Positions 41,713 to 49,125 of a DNA stretch of 64,000 nucleotides are shown piece after piece (within the stretch, counting starts at the first letter, position 1; each line of letters opens with the position of its first letter). The DNA lies in NCBI RefSeq assembly GCF_016918855.1, contig NZ_JADKYB010000011.1, forward strand, positions 62,001 to 126,000, given 5' to 3'. Below the pieces are notes generated by a model that was not told the DNA's origin, did no database searches, and was given only the letters and a program-made list of their open reading frames with translations. The translations under genes and the position numbers were made by a program. The stretch is from Actinacidiphila acididurans. GTDB lineage: Bacteria > Actinomycetota > Actinomycetes > Streptomycetales > Streptomycetaceae.

Positions 41713-42222
41713 GTGACGACCAGCGTGCCGCCGGGGCTGAGCCGGCTGAACGAGGCCGCCGCCGAGAGCGCGGCGGAGCTGTTGCGCGAGGTGTGCGCAA
41801 GTGGAGCGTGGGTCGACGCGGTGGTACGGGGGCGGCCGTACGGCGGGCTCGACGATCTGCTGGCGGCGAGTGACGCGGCGAGCGCCGGGCTCACCGAGGA
41901 CGACCTGGCGGAGGCCGTGGCCGGCCATCCGCCGATCGGGCGGCCCGCGCCGGGGGACGCGAGGTCCGCGCGGGAGCAGAGCGGGGTGGGCGAGGGCGAG
42001 CGGGAGGAGCTGCTGCGGCTCAACCTGGCCTACCAGGAGGCGCACGGCCATGTCTTCCTGATCTGCGCCACCGGCCGTACGGGTGAGGAGATGCTCGCCG
42101 CGCTCGAGCAGCGGATCGGCAACGACGCCGGCACCGAGCGCGGGATCGTCCGCACCGAGCTGGGAAAGATCAACCGGGTCCGGCTGACCCGGCTCGCCGA
42201 GAAGCCGGAGGATGCCGCGTGA
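41713..42222 (+). CDS. uraD: OHCU decarboxylase
   Basis: 169 aa, all-helical family that decarboxylates 2-oxo-4-hydroxy-4-carboxy-5-ureidoimidazoline to S-allantoin, the last step of urate oxidation. Seen: RLNEAAAESAAELLREVCAS, GRPYGGLDDLLAASD, the active-site His72 in AVAGHPPIG, AREQSGVG, LNLAYQEAHGHVFLICATGRT and GKINRVRLTRL at the C-terminus. The GTG at 41713 is chosen as it lies just after the -10 element; a longer frame from 41674 runs through the promoter. Its stop overlaps uraH by four bases (GTGA), so uraD, uraH and urate oxidase form an operon. Confidence 0.9.
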   Translation: MTTSVPPGLSRLNEAAAESAAELLREVCASGAWVDAVVRGRPYGGLDDLLAASDAASAGLTEDDLAEAVAGHPPIGRPAPGDARSAREQSGVGEGEREELLRLNLAYQEAHGHVFLICATGRTGEEMLAALEQRIGNDAGTERGIVRTELGKINRVRLTRLAEKPEDAA

Positions 42223-42623
42223 CCAGCACATCCGAGGCAGCTCCCGGAACCGCCACCGTGTCCACCCACGTACTGGACACCGCCGCCGGCCGCCCCGGCA
42301 CGGGCGTGCCCGTCGAGGTGTCGGTGCGCCCCGGCCCGCAGGACCCCTGGACGCCCCACGCCCGGTCCGTGACCGACGCCGACGGCCGCTGCGCCGGCCT
42401 GCCCGCGCTGCCGCCCGGCACCGCGCACGTCATGCTGAGCTTCGACGTGCAGGGGTGGCGCGCCGGATCCGCCGCCCCCGGCACCGCGGCCCCCGGACCG
42501 TACGGGACCGGCCCCGCGTTCTTCCCGGAGGTCACGGTCGTCTTCGCCGTCCGTCCGGGCGAGCACCATCACGTACCGCTGCTGCTCAGCCCGTTCGGCT
42601 ACTCCGTATACCGAGGGAGTTAG
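42219..42623 (+). CDS. uraH: 5-hydroxyisourate hydrolase (transthyretin-like)
   Basis: 134 aa. It opens the ring of 5-hydroxyisourate to OHCU, between urate oxidase and UraD. It shows the family landmarks: STHVLDTAAGRPGTGVPVEV near the N-terminus with the active-site His, a FFPEVTVVF strand, EHHHVPLLLSPFGYSVYRGS at the C-terminus ending in the hallmark YRGS. A short Gly/Ala/Pro insertion (WRAGSAAPGTAAPGPYG) lies before FFPEV and is a little unusual. GTG start overlaps the uraD stop. Confidence 0.93.
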   Translation: MTSTSEAAPGTATVSTHVLDTAAGRPGTGVPVEVSVRPGPQDPWTPHARSVTDADGRCAGLPALPPGTAHVMLSFDVQGWRAGSAAPGTAAPGPYGTGPAFFPEVTVVFAVRPGEHHHVPLLLSPFGYSVYRGS

Positions 42624-42628
42624 CACCC

Positions 42629-43612
42629 ATGACCGCCTCTTCCCCGGCCGGCGCCCGGCCGCCCGGCCCCGCGCGCACCACGCGCCTCGGGCAGAACCAG
42701 TACGGCAAGGCCGAGACCCGCCTGGTCCGCGTCGTCCGGGACGGCGCCACCCACCACATCCGGGACCTCAACGTGTCCGTCGCCCTGTCCGGCGCCATGG
42801 ACGCCGTGCACTACTCCGGCGACAACTCCGCCGTCCTGACCACCGACACCACCAAGAACACGGTCTACGCCTTCGCCAAGGAGCACGGCGTGGCCTCGCC
42901 CGAGGCGTTCGCCGTCCACCTGGCCCGCCACTTCGTCGGCAGCGCGCCGTCCATCGAGCGGGCGAGGATACGGATGGAGGAGTACGCCTGGGAGCGCATA
43001 GCCGCGCCCTCCGCCGAGCCGGGGGGTCCGGGCACCGCCCCTGCCCCTGCCCCCGCCTCTGATGACAAGCGGCACTCCTTCGCCCGCACCGGCCGGGAGA
43101 CCCGTACCACCGAGGTCACCTTCGACGGCACCGCCTGGCAGGTGATCTCCGGCCTGAAGGACCTGGTGGTCATGAACACCACCGACTCGGAGTTCTGGGG
43201 CTTCGCCAAGGACCCGTACACCACGCTCAAGGAGACCCGCGACCGCATCCTGGCCACCGAGGTCACCGCGCGCTGGCGGCACGACTGGACCGGTGACGCG
43301 CAGGACGCCCCGGACTGGGACGACTCCTGGGCGCGGGCCCGCGCGGAGCTGCTGGCGGCGTTCGCGGGCACGTACTCCCTCTCGCTCCAGCAGACCCTCT
43401 ACGCCATGGGCGCCAGGGTGATCGAACAGCTCCCCGACGTGGCCGAGATCCGGCTCTCGCTGCCCAACAAGCACCACTTCCTGGTCGACCTCGAACCCTT
43501 CGGCCTGAAGAACGACAACGAGGTGTACTTCGCCGCCGACCGCCCGTACGGCCTCATCGAGGGCACCGTGCTGCGGGAGGGCGCCGAGGCCGCCATTGCG
43601 GTGACGGACTGA
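42629..43612 (+). CDS. Urate oxidase (uricase)
   Basis: 327 aa; cofactor-free T-fold uricase that oxidises urate with O2 to 5-hydroxyisourate. Evidence: LGQNQYGKAETRLVRV with the catalytic Lys, HYSGDNSAVLTTDTTKNTVYAFAKEHG with the catalytic Thr region, LKDLVVMNTTDSEFWGF, SLSLQQTLYAMG, and LPNKHHFLVDLEPFGLKNDNEVYFAADRPYGLIEGTV at the C-terminus. A small Ala/Pro-rich loop (about residues 133-147) is extra. GGGAG precedes the ATG by about 11 bases. It follows uraH by five bases and precedes the deaminase by ten, inside one operon. Confidence 0.95.
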   Translation: MTASSPAGARPPGPARTTRLGQNQYGKAETRLVRVVRDGATHHIRDLNVSVALSGAMDAVHYSGDNSAVLTTDTTKNTVYAFAKEHGVASPEAFAVHLARHFVGSAPSIERARIRMEEYAWERIAAPSAEPGGPGTAPAPAPASDDKRHSFARTGRETRTTEVTFDGTAWQVISGLKDLVVMNTTDSEFWGFAKDPYTTLKETRDRILATEVTARWRHDWTGDAQDAPDWDDSWARARAELLAAFAGTYSLSLQQTLYAMGARVIEQLPDVAEIRLSLPNKHHFLVDLEPFGLKNDNEVYFAADRPYGLIEGTVLREGAEAAIAVTD

Positions 43613-43622
43613 GGAGGCGCAC

Positions 43623-45059
43623 GTGGCAGGCACCGTGGGCAGCGCGGACACCGCGGGCTCCCCAGGCACTTCAGGCACTTCAGGCCCTTCGGCCGAGCGC
43701 ATCGTCATCGAGAACGCCGCCGTCGCCACCGTGGACGCGGCCGGCACGGAGTACGCGAGCGGGCACGTGGTGGTGGCCGGCAACCTGATCGAGGCGGTCG
43801 GCCCCGGCCCCGCGCCGGCCGGCCTGACAGGGGTACGGCGGCGGGTCGACGGCACCGGACACCTCGTCACGCCCGGCCTGGTCAACACCCACCACCACTT
43901 CTACCAGTGGCTCACCCGGGGCCTGGCCCAGGACAGCAACCTCTTCGACTGGCTGGTCGAGCTGTATCCCACCTGGGCGCGGATCGACGAGCCGATGGTG
44001 TACGCGGCCGCCGCCGGCTCGCTGGCCATGATGGTGCGCGGCGGGGTCACCACCGCGATGGACCACCACTACGTCTTCCCGCGCGGCGCGGGCGACCTGC
44101 TCGGCGCCGAGATCAGGGCCGCGGCCGAGATCGGGGTGCGGTTCACCGCCGCCCGCGGCTCGATGGACCGCGGCCGCAGCCAGGGCGGGCTGCCGCCGGA
44201 CTTCGCGGTGGAGACCACCGACGAGGCGCTGGCGGCCACCGAGGAGGCGGTCGCCACCCATCACGACCCGTCCTTCGGCTCGATGCTGCAGATCGCGGTC
44301 GCGCCCTGCTCGCCCTTCTCGGTCTCCACCGAACTCATGCGCCGGTCCGCGGAGTTGGCCCGCCGGCTGGGGGTGCGGCTGCACACGCACGGCAGCGAGA
44401 CGGTGGAGGAGGAGAAGTTCTGCCACGAGCTGTTCGGGATGGGCCCGACCGACTACTTCGAGTCCACCGGCTGGCTCGGCCCGGATGTGTGGATGGCGCA
44501 CTGCGTGCACATGAGCGACGCCGATGTGGCGGCCTTCGGCGGGACCGGCACCGGGGTGGCGCACTGCCCGTCCTCCAACGCCCGGCTCGCCGCCGGGATC
44601 GCCCGGGTGCCGGACCTGCTCGCCGCGGGTGTCCCGGTCGGCCTCGGCGTGGACGGCACCGCCTCCAACGAGTCCGGCGAGCTGCGCACCGAGTTGCGCA
44701 ACGCCCTCCTGGTGGCCCGCCTGCGCGCCGGCGAGAAGGCCCTCACCGTCCGTCAGGCGCTGCGCCTGGGCACGTACGGCGGCGCCGAGGTCCTCGGCCG
44801 CGCAGCCGAGATCGGCTCCCTCGAACCGGGCAAACTCGCCGACCTGGTGCTCTGGAAGATCGACGGCCTCGCCCACTCCACCATCGCCGACCCGATCGCC
44901 GCCCTCGTCCTCGGCGCCCCCGCCCCCGTCACCCTCTCCCTGGTCGGCGGCGTCCCCGTCGTCGAACACGGCACCCTCACCCGCACCGACGAGCACACCG
45001 TCGCCCACCTCACCCGCACCGAAGCCCGCCGCCTGGCCTCGATCGCGGGCCTGGCCTGA
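43623..45059 (+). CDS. 8-oxoguanine deaminase-like amidohydrolase
   Basis: 478 aa amidohydrolase-superfamily enzyme with the metal-binding LVNTHHHFYQWLTRG, a LHTHGSE strand, WMAHCVHMSDADVAAF and VGLGVDGTASNES (catalytic Asp). Length and these motifs resemble the 8-oxoguanine deaminase/AtzB-TrzN-like cluster. Here it would convert 8-oxoguanine to urate and so feed the uricase gene ten bases upstream; other aminopurine or ring deaminase roles cannot be excluded. It starts at GTG after GAGGAGGCGCAC. The first 25 residues are Gly/Ser/Thr-rich and probably disordered. A convergent Excalibur gene follows. Confidence 0.85.
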   Translation: MAGTVGSADTAGSPGTSGTSGPSAERIVIENAAVATVDAAGTEYASGHVVVAGNLIEAVGPGPAPAGLTGVRRRVDGTGHLVTPGLVNTHHHFYQWLTRGLAQDSNLFDWLVELYPTWARIDEPMVYAAAAGSLAMMVRGGVTTAMDHHYVFPRGAGDLLGAEIRAAAEIGVRFTAARGSMDRGRSQGGLPPDFAVETTDEALAATEEAVATHHDPSFGSMLQIAVAPCSPFSVSTELMRRSAELARRLGVRLHTHGSETVEEEKFCHELFGMGPTDYFESTGWLGPDVWMAHCVHMSDADVAAFGGTGTGVAHCPSSNARLAAGIARVPDLLAAGVPVGLGVDGTASNESGELRTELRNALLVARLRAGEKALTVRQALRLGTYGGAEVLGRAAEIGSLEPGKLADLVLWKIDGLAHSTIADPIAALVLGAPAPVTLSLVGGVPVVEHGTLTRTDEHTVAHLTRTEARRLASIAGLA

Positions 45060-45071
45060 GTCGTTCCCCCG

Positions 45072-45863
45072 CTATTCGCAGGCCACCCCGTCGCCGTCCC
45101 GGTCCAGCCGGCGCGAATAGCCGGGCTGGCCGGCGTAGATGGGTGCCGCTCCGGCGGCGCGGGCCTCGGTGCAGTTGGCGTAATACGTGTCGCCCGAGGA
45201 ATCGGAGCCACCGGACGAGCTCGACGAGCCGCCGGAGGTGGACGAGGACGACGAGGAGGACGACCCGCCGCCGGTCTCGCAGGCGATGCCGTCGCCGTCG
45301 CGGTCGAGCCGGCGGGAGTAGCCGGGCTGGCCGGCGTAGATGGGTGCCGCTCCTGCGGCGCGGGCCTCGGTGCAGTTGGCGTAGTAGGTGTCGCCGCCCG
45401 TGTCGGAACCCGAGGCCGACCCGGACCCGCCCTCGCTCTGCGACGGCGACGCAGTCGCCCGCACGGGTTTGGTCGTGGTCGGCGCCGGCGTGGTGGGCTC
45501 GGGAGTGGTCGGGGCAGGTGACGGAGTGGTCGCGGTGGGCGACGGCGCGGGCGTGGTCGTGGGCGGCGTGGTGGTCGGCGCCGGGGCCGAGGTCGTGGTG
45601 GCCACCCTCGCGGCGTCCGCCGTCGCCGGCCCGGTGGACCCGGACGAACCCGGGCTGACCAGGGCCACGACGAACCAGATCAGCGACAGCACCGAGGCCA
45701 CCGCCTTGGTCCGCGGCGCCCACCGCCCCAGCACGGCCAGCACGACACCGACCGGCGGCAGCAGCACCAGGAAGGCGATGACCACCCAAGTCCGCCGCCA
45801 CCACCGTTCCGCGGCGGGCGGTATCGGTGGCGGCGGTGGTACGGGGGTTCGCGCGGCGTACAC
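45072..45863 (-). CDS. Membrane protein with two Excalibur calcium-binding domains
   Basis: 263 aa. Two hydrophobic helices (TWVVIAFLVLLPPVGVVLAVLG and a second at AVASVLSLIWFVVALV) anchor the N-terminus; a Thr/Pro-rich stalk follows, then two Excalibur repeats. Each has YYANCTEARAAG, a PIYAGQPGYSRRLDRD segment and DGDG(I/V)ACE, the EF-hand-like DxDxDG calcium loop. The domains, separated by a Ser/Gly linker, are identical in almost all residues and nearly so in DNA, indicating recent duplication. The protein probably sits in the membrane with the calcium domains outside. The start is the GTG at 45863 after AGGAAGGA; a frame to 45914 is also open. Function is unknown. Confidence 0.88.
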   Translation of the reverse strand: MYAARTPVPPPPPIPPAAERWWRRTWVVIAFLVLLPPVGVVLAVLGRWAPRTKAVASVLSLIWFVVALVSPGSSGSTGPATADAARVATTTSAPAPTTTPPTTTPAPSPTATTPSPAPTTPEPTTPAPTTTKPVRATASPSQSEGGSGSASGSDTGGDTYYANCTEARAAGAAPIYAGQPGYSRRLDRDGDGIACETGGGSSSSSSSSTSGGSSSSSGGSDSSGDTYYANCTEARAAGAAPIYAGQPGYSRRLDRDGDGVACE

Positions 45864-45996
45864 AGTCCGGGTCCTTCCTGCCTGACGGGGGAGCGACCGA
45901 CCATATCGGCGCACTACGTATCAGGTGACCCGAACCCCGCGAGACGGACGTACTTGCCGCCCGACCGGCAATTCACCCTTGCGCCCACGGCCGGGC

Positions 45997-46497
45997 TCAC
46001 AGCGGGCGGTGCATGATGTGGAGGCCCACGTAGCCGAGGCGGGGGTGGCGGAAGCCGTCCGGGACCGTGCCGAGGATGTGGAAGCCGAGGGCGCGGTAGA
46101 GGGACACGGCACGGGTGTTGGACTCGACCACCGCGTTGAACTGCATGGCCCGGAAGCCCTCGGCGCGGGCCCAGCGCAGTGCTTCCTCGCACAGGGCGCG
46201 GCCCACGCCCTGGCCGGCCCGGTCCGGGTCGACCATGAAGCTGGCGCTGGCGATGTGGGCGGCGTTGCCCATCTGGTTGGGGTTCATCTTGGCGCTGCCC
46301 AGGACGGCGCCGGTGTCGTCGACCGCCACCACGGTGCGGGCGGGCGGGGCGAGCAGCCAGATCCCGCGGGCCTGGGACTCGGTGATGTCGGTCGGGTAGC
46401 CGAAGGTCTCCCCCTCGGCGCAGATGCGGCGCAGGAACGGCCAGATCCCCGGCCAGTCACCGGGGACCACGTCACGGATCAGCAGGGGCGTGGGCAT
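45997..46497 (-). CDS. GNAT-family N-acetyltransferase
   Basis: 166 aa (12 bases longer if the ATG at 46509 is used). It has the GNAT fold elements: LLIRDVVPGDWPGIWPFLRRI, VVAVDDTGAVLGSAKMNPN, a strand ending in FMVDPDRAGQGVGRALCEEAL where the RxGxG acetyl-CoA loop reads RAGQGVG, and NTRAVSLYRALGFHILGTVPDGF. It transfers an acetyl group from acetyl-CoA to an amine; the substrate is unknown. It lies between the Excalibur gene and malate synthase with the same orientation as both and about 117 bases after aceB. Confidence 0.87.
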   Translation of the reverse strand: MPTPLLIRDVVPGDWPGIWPFLRRICAEGETFGYPTDITESQARGIWLLAPPARTVVAVDDTGAVLGSAKMNPNQMGNAAHIASASFMVDPDRAGQGVGRALCEEALRWARAEGFRAMQFNAVVESNTRAVSLYRALGFHILGTVPDGFRHPRLGYVGLHIMHRPL

Positions 46498-46614
46498 GGC
46501 CGCCAGCATGACCGGCGGGCGGAGCGGGGCGCAAAGCGAATAGCCGCTTCCGGCCCGTCCTGAAGCGTTGCCGTACGGTCCCTCACCGGCTCCGCCCGCC
46601 GAACGGGGAAGAGG

Positions 46615-48234
46615 TCAGCCCTCCAGCTGCTCGTACGCCGGCAGGGTGAGGAATTCCGCGTAGTCGGTGTCCAGGGCGGTGCGGAGCAGGAGTTCGTACG
46701 CCTGGGTCCACTTGCCGGTGGCGTAGGCGTCCTCGCCGACCTCGTCGCGGATGGCGAGGAGTTCGTCGGCGGCGACCTGGCGGACCAGTTCGGGCGTGGC
46801 CTTCTCGCCGCCTTCGAGGACGACGCCGAGGTGGGTCCACTGCCAGATCTGGGAGCGGGAGATCTCGGCGGTGGCCGCGTCCTCCATGAGGTTGAAGATG
46901 GCCACCGCGCCGGAGCCGCGCAGCCAGGCCTCGATGTAGCGGATGCCGACCTGGACGGCGTTGCGCAGGCCGTCGAAGGTGGGGCGGGCGTCGAGCGAGG
47001 CGATGTCGATCAGCTGGGCCGCGGCGACCTGGACGTCCTCGCGCAACCGGTCCTTCTGGTGCGGGCGTTCGCCGAGCACCGCGTCGAAGGAGGCCCGGGC
47101 GACCGGCACCAGGTCCGGGTGGGCCACCCAGGAGCCGTCGAAGCCGTCCCCGGCCTCCCGGTCCTTGTCCATCTTGACCTTGGCGAACGCCATCTCGTTG
47201 ACCTGCGGATCACGCCGGGACGGGATGAAGGCCGCCATCCCGCCGATCGCGTGCGCCCCGCGCTTGTGGCAGGTGCGCACCAGCAGTTCGGTGTAGGCGC
47301 GCATGAAGGGGGCGGTCATCGTCACCGCGTTGCGGTCCGGCAGCACGAACCGCTCGCCCGCGTCACGGAAGTTCTTCACGATCGAGAACAGGTAGTCCCA
47401 GCGCCCCGCGTTGAGCCCGGAGGCGTGGTCGCGCAGCTCGTAGAGGATCTCCTCCATCTCGTACGCGGCGGTGATCGTCTCGATCAGCACGGTGGCGCGG
47501 ATCGTGCCCTGCGGGACCCCCACGTAGTCCTGCGCAAAGACGAACACGTCGTTCCACAGCCGCGCTTCGAGGTGCGACTCGGTCTTGGGCAGGTAGAAGT
47601 ACGGGCCCTTGCCGAGGTCGAGCAGCCGCCGCGCGTTGTGGAAGAAGTACAGCCCGAAGTCGACCAGGGCGCCGGGCACCTGCTGCCCGTCCACGGTCAG
47701 GTGCCGCTCGCTCAGGTGCCAGCCGCGCGGCCGCATCACCACCGTGGCCAGCTCGGCCGCGTCCTTGAGCGCGTAGGTCTTGCCCTCGGGTGAGGTGAAG
47801 TCGATGCGCCGCTCGTAGGCGTCGATCAGGTTCAGCTGGCCGCCGACGACGTTCTCCCAGGTGGGCGCGGAGGCGTCCTCGAAGTCGGCGAGCCAGATCT
47901 TCGCCCCGGAGTTCAGGGCGTTGACGGTCATCTTGCGGTCGGTCGGGCCGGTGATCTCCACCCGGCGGTCCTGGAGGGCCGGCGGTGCGGGCGCCACCTG
48001 CCACTCGCCGTCGCGGATGTGCCCGGTGCCGGGCAGGAAGTCCAGCGTGGCGGTGCGGGCGATCTCCTCCCGGCGCTCGCGGCGCAGCACCAGCAGCCCG
48101 TCGCGGCGCGGGGTGAACCGGCGGTGCAGTTCGGCCAGGAAGTCCAGCGCCTGCGGGGTCAGCACCTCCTCGCCGCGCGGGACGGGCCGGGCGTCCGGGG
48201 CGACGACGGCCGGGGACGGCGCGCTAGCGGACAT
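46615..48234 (-). CDS. aceB: Malate synthase A
   Basis: 539 aa, the class-A length (about 530-540). It condenses glyoxylate with acetyl-CoA to malate. Recognised segments: LDFLPGTGHIRDG, KMTVNALNSGAKIWLADFEDA, MRPRGWHL, LPKTESHLEARLWNDVF, TVLIETITAAYEMEEILYELR with the Mg-binding Glu, GRWDYLFS with the Asp, GGMAAFIP, DGSWVAHPDLVPVA and YIEAWLRG. The ATG at 48234 follows GTGGAGGAGTG. The very long open frame upstream to 50214 runs through the antisense of other genes and is not part of it. A TTYC-N7-GGAA palindrome (48340-48354) 106 bases upstream links it to the ureide regulon, so it serves glyoxylate from allantoin. Confidence 0.96.
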   Translation of the reverse strand: MSASAPSPAVVAPDARPVPRGEEVLTPQALDFLAELHRRFTPRRDGLLVLRRERREEIARTATLDFLPGTGHIRDGEWQVAPAPPALQDRRVEITGPTDRKMTVNALNSGAKIWLADFEDASAPTWENVVGGQLNLIDAYERRIDFTSPEGKTYALKDAAELATVVMRPRGWHLSERHLTVDGQQVPGALVDFGLYFFHNARRLLDLGKGPYFYLPKTESHLEARLWNDVFVFAQDYVGVPQGTIRATVLIETITAAYEMEEILYELRDHASGLNAGRWDYLFSIVKNFRDAGERFVLPDRNAVTMTAPFMRAYTELLVRTCHKRGAHAIGGMAAFIPSRRDPQVNEMAFAKVKMDKDREAGDGFDGSWVAHPDLVPVARASFDAVLGERPHQKDRLREDVQVAAAQLIDIASLDARPTFDGLRNAVQVGIRYIEAWLRGSGAVAIFNLMEDAATAEISRSQIWQWTHLGVVLEGGEKATPELVRQVAADELLAIRDEVGEDAYATGKWTQAYELLLRTALDTDYAEFLTLPAYEQLEG

Positions 48235-48339
48235 GCGGGTCACTCCTCCACGGGTTGCCTGACGGCCGCGGCCGCGCCGCGGCGGCACGGGATGACGCAC
48301 AGTCGGCCGCTCGGCCGGTTCTGCAAGGTGGATCATAGT

Positions 48340-48354
48340 TTTCGCAGTGCGGAA
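48340..48354. promoter_or_regulatory. AllR-like operator upstream of malate synthase
   Basis: TTTC-GCAGTGC-GGAA, same spacing as the hyi and gcl sites (TTCC-N7-GGAA) and TTTCG...GGAA at 52944-52958. A TTCAAC half-site follows at once (48356-48361). Confidence 0.55.
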
Positions 48355-48356
48355 CT

Positions 48357-48998
48357 TCAACGTTTTGTGGCACGCTCCGCGGCCGCCGCGAGAAGCCGCA
48401 GGTCGCCGGGGGTGTCGATGTCCGCCGGGTCGCCGACGTCGCCGCACTCCACCAGAACCGTCTGCTCGGCGTGCGCCCGCAGGTACGTCCGCGCCCCCCG
48501 GTCCTCGCCCGCGCCGGCCGCCACGCCCGCCCAGCGGCTCGCCCCGATCAGCACCGGATGCCCGCGCCGGCCCTCGTACATCGCCGAGACCAGCGCCGAG
48601 ACCAGGTCGCCGCGCGCGTACGCCGCCGCCAGCACCCGCGCCACGGTCTGCGCGCCCACCCCCGGCTGGTCGACCAGGCCGATCACGGCCGCCGGCGGGT
48701 GCGGCGCCGCGCCGGCCAGCGAGGCCAGCCCGGCCCGCAGCGAGGAGCCCATCCCGCTCTCCCAGTGCGGGTTCTCCACGAGCACGCAGCCCGTCAGGTC
48801 CGCCTGCTCGCGCACCTGCGCGGCCGCCGCCCCCAGCACCACGTGCACCGGGCCGCAGCCCCCCGCGCGCAGCATCTCCACCGCGTGCTCCACCAGCGGC
48901 CGTCCCCGGAACGGCAGCAGCGCCTTCGGCCTGCCCCCCAGTCGGCGCCCCCCGCCGGCCGCCAGCAGCAGCCCGGCCACCTCGCTCTTGCTTTCCAT
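48357..48998 (-). CDS. MocA-like nucleotidyltransferase
   Basis: 213 aa. NTP-transferase (MobA/MocA) fold: GLLLAAGGGRRLGGRPKALLPFRG at the N-terminus with the nucleotide-binding LAAGxGxR-xG-PKxL motif, GPVHVVLGAAAAQVRE, WESGMGSSLRAGL, IGLVDQPGV and the late GHPVLIGASRW, DIDTPGDLRLL. MocA-type enzymes attach CMP to molybdopterin for xanthine dehydrogenase, which would suit a purine-degradation region, but no xanthine dehydrogenase is in the window. ATG 48998 follows GCAGGACGT. Other NTP-transferase substrates are possible. Confidence 0.8.
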   Translation of the reverse strand: MESKSEVAGLLLAAGGGRRLGGRPKALLPFRGRPLVEHAVEMLRAGGCGPVHVVLGAAAAQVREQADLTGCVLVENPHWESGMGSSLRAGLASLAGAAPHPPAAVIGLVDQPGVGAQTVARVLAAAYARGDLVSALVSAMYEGRRGHPVLIGASRWAGVAAGAGEDRGARTYLRAHAEQTVLVECGDVGDPADIDTPGDLRLLAAAAERATKR

Positions 48999-49125
48999 AC
49001 GTCCTGCATACCGCGTGTGCGGGGACACGGGAACGACCGCGGGAGCCGCGCCTGACCCCCGGTGCGGTCCGGTATCGTCGGGCCGTGTCCCGGCAGGGGC
49101 GGCGCCAGGGAAGAAACGGGGTCAG

